NCBI GenBank assembly: GCA_030612835.1
Contig: JAUWND010000004.1
Span: 1-40,781 of the forward strand
Length of the DNA: 40,781 nt
DNA from: Candidatus Methanophagales archaeon
GTDB taxonomy: Archaea > Halobacteriota > Syntropharchaeia > Alkanophagales > Methanospirareceae
Reading direction: 5' to 3'
Shown: piece by piece, positions 6,568-14,400 of the stretch
Position numbering within the stretch: position 1 is the first letter of the stretch
Layout: every line of letters starts with the position of its first letter
The notes under the pieces: generated by a model
What the model was told of the DNA's origin: nothing
Databases searched by the model: none
Seen by the model: only the letters and a program-made list of their open reading frames with translations
Position numbers and translations under genes: made by a program

Positions 6568-6613
6568 TTGCTGAAAAGACAAGTAGAAGAAAAAAGGTTA
6601 CGAGTCGTTGCTT
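6568..6613. repeat. Diverged direct repeat, copy 2
   Basis: Partner of 5828-5872 (shared GGTTACnAGTCGTTnnTTTT). It is followed by a run TTTCTTTTTTTTTAAAAAAA that could form an AT hairpin downstream of the 54-residue ORF. Confidence 0.55.
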
Positions 6614-6675
6614 TTATATCTTTCTTTTTTTTTAAAAAAAAAGAATAAACAAAACTGGCAACAAAGTGTGAAGGC

Positions 6676-6840
6676 TTAAGATCCTTGATGAAGTTGATAA
6701 TCACCGATAAACCACGATCCTAACTCACCTTTTATTGCTTCCAATCTTTCCTCTATTTCGCTTGTGCAATCTTCTTCAGTCATATCCATATGCTGAAGTA
6801 TCAAAAACAACGCCTTTATCCTTCTTGTTATCTCATTCAT
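6676..6840 (-). CDS. Small unknown protein (54 aa) closing the CobN-like operon
   Basis: This ORF is missing from the track because of its length. It starts at ATG 6840, only 11 bases after the stop of the 1541-residue CobN-like gene, and has a good ribosome site (AGGTGAG) that overlaps the end of that gene. The product, MNEITRRIKALFLILQHMDM then TEEDCTSEIEERLEAIKGEL, is probably helical and soluble with an acidic middle; no signal peptide or metal motif is evident. Position and ribosome site make it a plausible real gene of the surface CobN-like operon. I do not recognise the family. Confidence 0.6.
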   Translation of the reverse strand: MNEITRRIKALFLILQHMDMTEEDCTSEIEERLEAIKGELGSWFIGDYQLHQGS

Positions 6841-6851
6841 TCACACTCACC

Positions 6852-9800
6852 TTATTTTTTTCTGCGTTTAAGACCTAATCCTATACCGATCAACACCAAA
6901 ACCACAATCACTGCTATAATACCCATCAGCGGGGCACCAGATATTGGGAATGCTGGTGATGCTTCTTCTGCTGGCTTCTCCTCTTTCATTACTTTACCTC
7001 TTTTCTCCGATGCTGCATCTGCCGGTTTCTTCAATTCTTCCCCTGTTTTGCTCACACCCGTTGTTTCAGTCGCATTAATGACACCTTCATCCGGTTCTGT
7101 TTCTGTTTCTGTTTCTGTTTCTGCTTCTGTACTCCTACGAGACCAGCTCCCCCCGCCGCCACCAGAGTAATATGTACTCTGTTCCGTAGATTGCTCTAGA
7201 GCCGAAGCAGAAACTATGCCCTGCATATAATCTTGCAACAGCACGTTCCCACAGGTATGATGACAGCATGTAACACCGTATTCTTCGACTGATTTTTGGT
7301 ATGTCTCTGCAAGAGTGGTCTTTACGTCTTCTGGCGGATCCCAATAGCCTTTTCTTATCGTTTCGAGCATTCTCGCGGTGATTGATTGTTGTGCATAAGG
7401 GTTGTTGCTGTCGAAGAACTCATTTAAACCGAGATCGTATTTGTCCTGGACATAGACGTCATAGACTCGATTCCACATATCTTCTGTAACGAGGTCAGGC
7501 ACTTCAACGTCCCATCTCCAAAATCGCTCCATAAATTCTTCCATATTTTTTGCGCCGGTATAATCATGTTCCATCATTCCTTCAATCCATTTCGGGTTAA
7601 AGTACCTGGTCATAAGTTCTCTGTTAAAGAAATGGCTCAAAGTCTCGACGGTTGGATTATTCTGATCACGCAAATTTGTTATATACAAATCAGGTGTTTC
7701 TCCTGAGACGCTCCTGACCGCCAGTGCAAGCCCCCCAAGATAACTATCAACTCCTTGATCCAAGACACCCACAACCTCAGAACTGCAGCTAAATATTCCT
7801 ATTTCTATCCCATCAAGATTATGTTCAAAGATATCTCTCAATTGTACTCCCCATACATCTGCACCATACATATAACTTGTTGCACTGAGGTACACATCAG
7901 CGACCTCATCTTCATTCTCCCACATGCTACTTGCTGGAATGGCTTCGTGGAGTCCTGGGCCAAATTTACCTATATCGTGGGTAAAAATCCGCACAGTCGA
8001 TAGTTTTCGTGCTTCTGTGTCATTATATCCATTATCTTTTAGCCATTGATAAAGAGAATCGCTATTTTCTTTAACATAGTTTGGATATTCGGTATCGCTT
8101 GCATTGGCTGCTAATCTTACCGCCTTTTCTAATAACTCGAATTTGTATCCGTATATATCCCGGTAAGAACCGGAAGTTGTCATTACCACATCTATTCTCG
8201 GTCTACCCAGTTCGTCTGATGAAATAAGTTCGACATCCTTCCATCTATCATGTTTCTCCCAAACAGGTTTAACACCCAAGAAATAAAGTATCTCAGATTC
8301 TACCACTCCATGATGTCTGTGTAACTCTGATGACCATAATACTACTCCTATCTTATGTGGATAGCTGTTATTATGTTTGGTTGTATGGAGTTGTAATTGC
8401 TGTTTAGCCATCTCTACTCCGATATTCCACGCCTCTTTTGTGGGCATCAAACGTCCATCAAAACTATACAGATTTTTGCCGGTTGGTAAGAGATCTGGGT
8501 GATCAACCAGATCCCCATGCAGTCCTGGATGGATATACCGCCCCTCCAGTGCACCTAATGTTCTTGCTACTTCCATTATACTTTCATTTACCAGATTTTT
8601 ATACTGAATTGCAAGAATTAAATCGCTTGTGATATTGTCAGACACTTGACCCAAAACCTTATTTTGTGCATCTTCTGGACCCATGTCGTTTAGCACAACC
8701 TCTGTTAGTAACTTCGTTGTGACACCTTCGGATGAGTTTATCACAGATACATCGTCTTTGAAAGATTCTCCAAACATTGATTCAACCATTGCTACCAAAC
8801 TCTCATTGGTCGGTGGTTCACTCAGTATGTGTAGCCCGTAGGGCATGTAAGATACTTTAATCTCGTTGAGATAATTATCTAACCTCTTGACGAAACTTTC
8901 AAACTTTGTAGTGTTGTCCAGTGCTGAAAAATTAACATCCAGAGCATGATCAAGATTCATATTCCTGGATTCATTGATTATAGTCTTTTTGTACTCTTCT
9001 TTCAAATAATCATCAAATGCCTGATTGTATAGTCTTATTTTTTGCTGCAAGTTTGATAAATCCCCATGCAAACCAGATGGGACCAGTGTAGGTGATAAAT
9101 AGCTTACCAGAACCATCCCACCTCTCCTTTTGCAGGTTTCACAGATATAATGCAATGGCCATGAGCATAGATTCGGCATATCTTGGAGTAATAACCCATT
9201 CCAATCGTATCTGCCCAAACCAAACTGTTTTCCTGCTAATGCAGGAAATGGCGATTCTCCCAGATGAACAACCGCATCTGCACCAAATTCATTCTTCATC
9301 GCCAGGTACCAGGCTATGTACTGGTGATATGGAGGTAATTCCCCCCCCTGATAAGACGGGAATTTATTATCTGGTTGATATAATTGCCATGCAACATCCT
9401 CCCTCATCGGATGAGGCGCAATAAGCACATTTCCAAACTGGAATTTGGGAATTACAATATATTTTCCAGTATCATTTTGCCATACCATTATATCTCCCGG
9501 TGGTTCGCCCCAATAATTTATTACCTCCTCTTGCCGATCTTCCGGAAGTTTTCTGAACCACTCCAGATATCTACTTTCCGGTATTAATATGGGATCTCCA
9601 GTTTCCACAAGAGTATCTAATGCTTCGGGAGCCCATTTACCGACATTTCTTCCTTTTTCGACCATCAATTTGGTTATATTATTGACATTTGGCAGAGGTG
9701 CACTTCCCACATTATACCCCCGTTCCTGCATCTGATGTAGGACTTTCTCTATACTTGCTGGCACATCCAAATACATTTCCATACTTGTCCCAAGAGTTGC

Positions 9801-11477
9801 TTTTCCAACTTCATCGTGTTTATGAGTGATAACAACTTTTTTATCCGAGTTATTCATGTAGCGCAGTTTTGCCCATGAAATAGCTCTATCTGTTATGTAA
9901 TCGGTTTGATAGTCTATCGGTTCGTAATGTTTTGTACCTGTTGTTTCATTATCTATTATTCGCGCATAAAAAACGGTTGGCTCAATTAGACCATCGATTT
10001 CTGACAAAGCAGCGTACTGTATCAGACGAGGTGTTATTCCTTCTCTAGTATCTTCCCATTCCGTTGGTGTCCTATAAGGGGCCCCGGTTCCATACAATAC
10101 AGGCACATTCAAAGATTTAAAATTTTCCCTCTCATTAACAAAATTGGGAAGAACATCGGTTGAGATTATAACATCGACTATGGGCTTGCTATCTTTGATA
10201 AAAAATTCATCTACGTTATATTGTCTACTCGATCCATATATCGCAATAACATTGCATGCCCTTCCCTCAATCGTTCTTATCAGGTGGTCCTGAGGCTTTG
10301 TATCTTCTCCTTTTTTCGCATATCTACCAAATATAATCCCAATTGTGATGTTTTCTGGATCATATACGTGATGTGTACCATCATCAGTTCCATACCATTC
10401 GAGATATTCGGTTAAATTCTCAAAAATTATTGGCGAATCTGGATGATATATCGCCCTATCTGGATCTGGAAAGGATAGTGGTGGTTCAACTACTGCATTC
10501 AAACCACAGAAGTTCACTCCAAGGTATATTATTAGCCTTTTAGCATTCTCTTTAACTCCATAATCCCAATACTTATGGATATCAGGATGGGCACTTAGAT
10601 TAACGTTGCCTGGAGATATAGCAAATGGATCCATCACGATTACATTAGTGTGTTCCTTCGCGGCGTCGAGCCTCGATGGGAAGTCAGGCATACCGTGAAT
10701 ATCGTAGACCCAACCACAAACAACTACCACATCATAAGTGCTGAGGTTGATATCATCTGGCAGTATGGGTTCCATTGGTGAATATGGAAGATAACATCTA
10801 TATACGCTAACATTTATCGTATCCTCTACTTCTTTTGATGCTTCGTTGAGAGTAGGTAGGGGTATACCATGCCCAGTAACCAAAAATATGATTTTAGGCG
10901 TTTTTGATGCGTTTGGAGGATCCACCTCGGTCTTATTCCCATAGAACTTATTATCCATGTAGATAATCAAATTTCTTACATTCTCATCTCCGCCATAGAC
11001 CCAATATTTCGTTATGTTTATATCTTCCACAGTCCCAATGCCGATGTTTGTCGTCAAATTATATACAATAACATACGCACTTTCGTTTATAGTCTCATTT
11101 ATGCTCGCAACGGTTTCGTTATCGAGAGAGGCAAAGAAAACAAAGCTTTCGTTATTGAAATTTAGCGATTTCGCTTCTGTTGCATTGTATATTTTAACAT
11201 CCATCGTTGCATTCACCGTATTCGAGGCATTCCAAAGCGATACCAAGTTATCATCCGTTCCAAGCACAAACGTTATGCTATTTCTCTTAACCACCCTATC
11301 AGTGGTATTTATTATGGTATTCCCGGATACATTTACAGGCAATGTCAAATTTCCCGCCATTGCCGCCGTATCATTATCTTCCGACTGTGCCTGTGCAACC
11401 ACAAATGGCGTAAATATCTGCGCCATGAACAACACTAATACAAACAATACGGTTAACTGTATGCTATTATTCTTCAT
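6852..11477 (-). CDS. Secreted, membrane-anchored CobN/HmuS-like protein, short paralogue with degenerate HGTxE motif
   Basis: This protein has 1541 residues. Layout: signal peptide 1-30 (ending VVAQAQ); a short N-terminal region rich in N-x-S/T sequons; the CobN/Mg-chelatase H-type core from about 190 to 1390 (start IIFLVTGHGIPLP; late motifs NPKWIEGMMEHDYTGAK and NNPYAQQSITARMLE); a VTCCHHTCGN motif near 1403-1413; a Gly/Ser and Glu/Thr linker; and a C-terminal membrane helix about 1510-1535 with an RRKK tail. Ordinary CobN is cytoplasmic and lacks the export and anchor signals. At residues 738-752, where family members have HGTxE-x3-GK, this copy has GESPFPALAGK, so the conserved His and Glu are missing. 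It starts immediately after the stop of its long paralogue, with the ribosome site inside that gene. A substrate-binding or partner role rather than chelatase activity is inferred. Confidence 0.85.
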   Translation of the reverse strand: MKNNSIQLTVLFVLVLFMAQIFTPFVVAQAQSEDNDTAAMAGNLTLPVNVSGNTIINTTDRVVKRNSITFVLGTDDNLVSLWNASNTVNATMDVKIYNATEAKSLNFNNESFVFFASLDNETVASINETINESAYVIVYNLTTNIGIGTVEDINITKYWVYGGDENVRNLIIYMDNKFYGNKTEVDPPNASKTPKIIFLVTGHGIPLPTLNEASKEVEDTINVSVYRCYLPYSPMEPILPDDINLSTYDVVVVCGWVYDIHGMPDFPSRLDAAKEHTNVIVMDPFAISPGNVNLSAHPDIHKYWDYGVKENAKRLIIYLGVNFCGLNAVVEPPLSFPDPDRAIYHPDSPIIFENLTEYLEWYGTDDGTHHVYDPENITIGIIFGRYAKKGEDTKPQDHLIRTIEGRACNVIAIYGSSRQYNVDEFFIKDSKPIVDVIISTDVLPNFVNERENFKSLNVPVLYGTGAPYRTPTEWEDTREGITPRLIQYAALSEIDGLIEPTVFYARIIDNETTGTKHYEPIDYQTDYITDRAISWAKLRYMNNSDKKVVITHKHDEVGKATLGTSMEMYLDVPASIEKVLHQMQERGYNVGSAPLPNVNNITKLMVEKGRNVGKWAPEALDTLVETGDPILIPESRYLEWFRKLPEDRQEEVINYWGEPPGDIMVWQNDTGKYIVIPKFQFGNVLIAPHPMREDVAWQLYQPDNKFPSYQGGELPPYHQYIAWYLAMKNEFGADAVVHLGESPFPALAGKQFGLGRYDWNGLLLQDMPNLCSWPLHYICETCKRRGGMVLVSYLSPTLVPSGLHGDLSNLQQKIRLYNQAFDDYLKEEYKKTIINESRNMNLDHALDVNFSALDNTTKFESFVKRLDNYLNEIKVSYMPYGLHILSEPPTNESLVAMVESMFGESFKDDVSVINSSEGVTTKLLTEVVLNDMGPEDAQNKVLGQVSDNITSDLILAIQYKNLVNESIMEVARTLGALEGRYIHPGLHGDLVDHPDLLPTGKNLYSFDGRLMPTKEAWNIGVEMAKQQLQLHTTKHNNSYPHKIGVVLWSSELHRHHGVVESEILYFLGVKPVWEKHDRWKDVELISSDELGRPRIDVVMTTSGSYRDIYGYKFELLEKAVRLAANASDTEYPNYVKENSDSLYQWLKDNGYNDTEARKLSTVRIFTHDIGKFGPGLHEAIPASSMWENEDEVADVYLSATSYMYGADVWGVQLRDIFEHNLDGIEIGIFSCSSEVVGVLDQGVDSYLGGLALAVRSVSGETPDLYITNLRDQNNPTVETLSHFFNRELMTRYFNPKWIEGMMEHDYTGAKNMEEFMERFWRWDVEVPDLVTEDMWNRVYDVYVQDKYDLGLNEFFDSNNPYAQQSITARMLETIRKGYWDPPEDVKTTLAETYQKSVEEYGVTCCHHTCGNVLLQDYMQGIVSASALEQSTEQSTYYSGGGGGSWSRRSTEAETETETETEPDEGVINATETTGVSKTGEELKKPADAASEKRGKVMKEEKPAEEASPAFPISGAPLMGIIAVIVVLVLIGIGLGLKRRKK
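7095..7130. repeat. TTCTGT hexanucleotide repeat coding the linker of the short CobN-like protein
   Basis: Six units (five TTCTGT and one TTCTGC) encode an alternating Glu-Thr/Ala run on the minus strand. The long paralogue has an interrupted, shorter version near 11717-11752, so linker length differs between the copies. Confidence 0.85.
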
Positions 11478-14400
11478 TCATCTTCTCCTCCGTTTATATC
11501 CTAATCCACTACCAATCAGCACCAAAACCACAATCACTGCTATAATACCCATCAGCGGGGCACCAGATACAGCGAATGCCGATGATTCCACAAGCTTATC
11601 CTCTTTCATTACTTTCCCTCTCTTCTCCGATGCTACCTCAGGCAGTTTCTTCAGCTCTTCGCCTGTTTTACTCACGCCCGTTGTTTCGGTCGCATTAATG
11701 ACCCCTTTATCCGATTCTGTTTCTGTTTCTTCTCCTGTTTCTGTTTCTGTACTCCTACGAGACCCGCCTCCACCACCAGAGTAATATGTACTCTGTTCAG
11801 TAGATTGTTCAGTAGCCGAAGCAGAAACTATACCCTGCTGGTAATCCTGAAACAGCGGATTGCCACAGGTATGATGACAGCATGTAACACCGTATTCTTC
11901 GACCGATTTCTGATATATCTCTGCAAGGTTGGTCTTTACATCTTCTGATGGATCCCAATAGCCTTTCCTTATCGCTTCGAGCATCCTCGCAGTGATGGAT
12001 TGCTGAGCCCATGGATTGTTCTCATCGAACCAATCCTGTAGCCCCAGGTCATATTTGTCCTGTACATAGATAGAATACATCTCGTTCCACATCTCTTCCG
12101 TTATGACATCCGGGCATGTGACATCCCAGCCCCAGAGGTTTGCCATGATCTCTGTTATCGCTCTGGCACCGGCATAATCATGTCCCATCATGCCCTCGAT
12201 CCAATATGGATTAAAGTACATCGAACGCAAGTCCCTCAAAATGACATGACTCAACGGCTCTAACTTTGCGCCATTTTGATCCTTGAGGTTGCTTATGTAC
12301 ATATCAGGCGCTTTACCAGTAATCTCGCGAACCGCCATGCTCAACCCACCAAAGAACTCAAAAGTGTGATCTATACCAAGCACGCTGTGGGAATGCGATG
12401 CCCACCCGAATAGTGCTACCTCGGTTCCGTTGAGATTCTGCTTGAATAGGTCTACGTGTTGCTCACCCCAGATCGTATCGCCATACACATTGCCCATATT
12501 CCTGATATAGAGGTCTGCAAGCGTGCTTTCGTTCTCCCACGTACCGCTGCCTTCAATGGCTGCAATAAACCCGCCAACGCCCCATACACCATCCGGTGGC
12601 CCGAAAATACGTGTCAATGAGAGCTCTCGCGCCTGCGATTTGGTATAGTTGTGCTCAATCAGCCATTGATATGTTGATTGAGTACTTTCATTCACATAGT
12701 TCCTGTGGTAGGGCGAATCATCCGATTCAGATGCTAGGCGTACCGCTTTATTGATTAACTCGATCTGATGCGGCCAATTCTCGCGATATATACCGCTCAT
12801 GGTGACAACGGCATCTATTCTTGGTCTACCCAAGTCCTCTATCGGTATGAGACGAACGTCAATGACGTTCTTGTTTCTATCCCATACAGGCTCCACACCC
12901 AGCAGATAGAAGAGTTCAGATTCAAGCACGCCCAAATCCTTCATTGTATTAAATGAGAACATAACAAAGCCGATCTTCCGTGGATAACTTGCATCGGTCC
13001 CGTTATAATATTTAGAGAGCAATTGATCTATCAGTTCCTTACCCACCTCCCATGCAGGTTCCGTCGGCACAATATTCGGATCAAAGCCATAGAAATTCCG
13101 CCCGGTCGGCAACACATTAGGATTTCTGATTGGATCGTTACTCGGTCCCGGAGGGATGTATTGCCCTTCAAGTGCGTCTAACGTTCTTGGTATTTCGATC
13201 ATGCATTCACGAAGATTCTCGGCGTACACTACCGCGAGCTTCAAGAAGTTTGTAAGTGGCGTCGCCTCTGCTATCGCATCATCTGATGCATCCTGTCTGC
13301 TTATAATGACCGTTGCGTTAGTCATTGGCGTTACACCATAACGGCCCTGCGCGAGTACTACACCAGAGATCGAGGAAGTACCGGCTATGCTATCCGGATC
13401 ATCTGTCATATTCAATATATCGTTTGCAGTTGTCTCATCGCCGAATGTCAGCCAGACCTCGATTTCGTTTAGGTGCTCACCATCGTCCACACTGGTATTT
13501 ATAGCGCCTATGAACCAGCAGCTCATTCCCGATATATACGTTAGCACTGTTATCGTGTAATTCCCGGCAGCGAGGTTGGAGAACGTGTAATTACCATTCT
13601 CATCTGTAGTTGTTCTTGTCAATGTGGTCCTGTTCTCTGATACGGACTCGGTAACATTTTCTGATCTGCCCAACACCTTCTCCTGTGCCTCTTTCGGTGA
13701 TGTTCCATTGATTATCACTGCCTCAAGAAGCATTCTCGTCTGGTTCACGGAGATGTTCATACTTTCGATATAATCCCTGAATTCATATCCGAGCAGTGAT
13801 TTGGTCATATCAACAATGCTATCGTTAGAGAGCGGTTTTCCCATAATATGCAACCCGTAGGGCATGTACTCTCTCTTTATCTCCAGTAGATAATCATGCA
13901 TCTCATCGAGGAACTCATCAAAGGCAGTCTCATTGCCCGCAGCAATCTCGTCCTGATCAACGCCCAGATCGTGATCGAGATTCAGATCACGGCACATCTC
14001 TAATATCTGCTCTTTATACTTGTTCCTGAGCGTGCCATTTTCCTCCCGTTCGTACAGCGGTATCGTCTGTTCGAGATTTGATAGATTACCGTATAGTCCT
14101 GCTGCAACGATCACAGGGGTTAGATGATCGATCATGACCGCATTGCCCCGTCTCTTCGCAATAACGCCTTCACCGATCCCTTCCACTTCGTAGTGGTACA
14201 CTACCGGCAGGTCATGGATCAAAATCGCAGGCCAGCACTCTTCTACAGATAACCCCACACCCTTTCCCGGCAGCCATTCCTGAGTTCCGTGCCTGCCGAC
14301 AGACACGATTGCATCTGCACCGTAGTCATGGCTCAGCCAGTAATAGAATGCGATATATTGATGCGTGGGAGGCACGGATTTATCGTGATACAGAGCAGTC

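Noticed and set aside
6057-6574. Two plus-strand ORFs (6057..6260 and 6257..6574)
   Set aside because: They lie antisense to the VapC remnant and antitoxin, whose motifs are convincing on the minus strand.
11014-11784. 256-residue plus-strand ORF, the longest antisense frame in the CobN-like block
   Set aside because: It crosses the junction of the two CobN-like genes in antisense, is Ser/Thr/Val-rich as expected of a shadow frame, and has no ribosome site or motif. Both sense genes are strongly supported.
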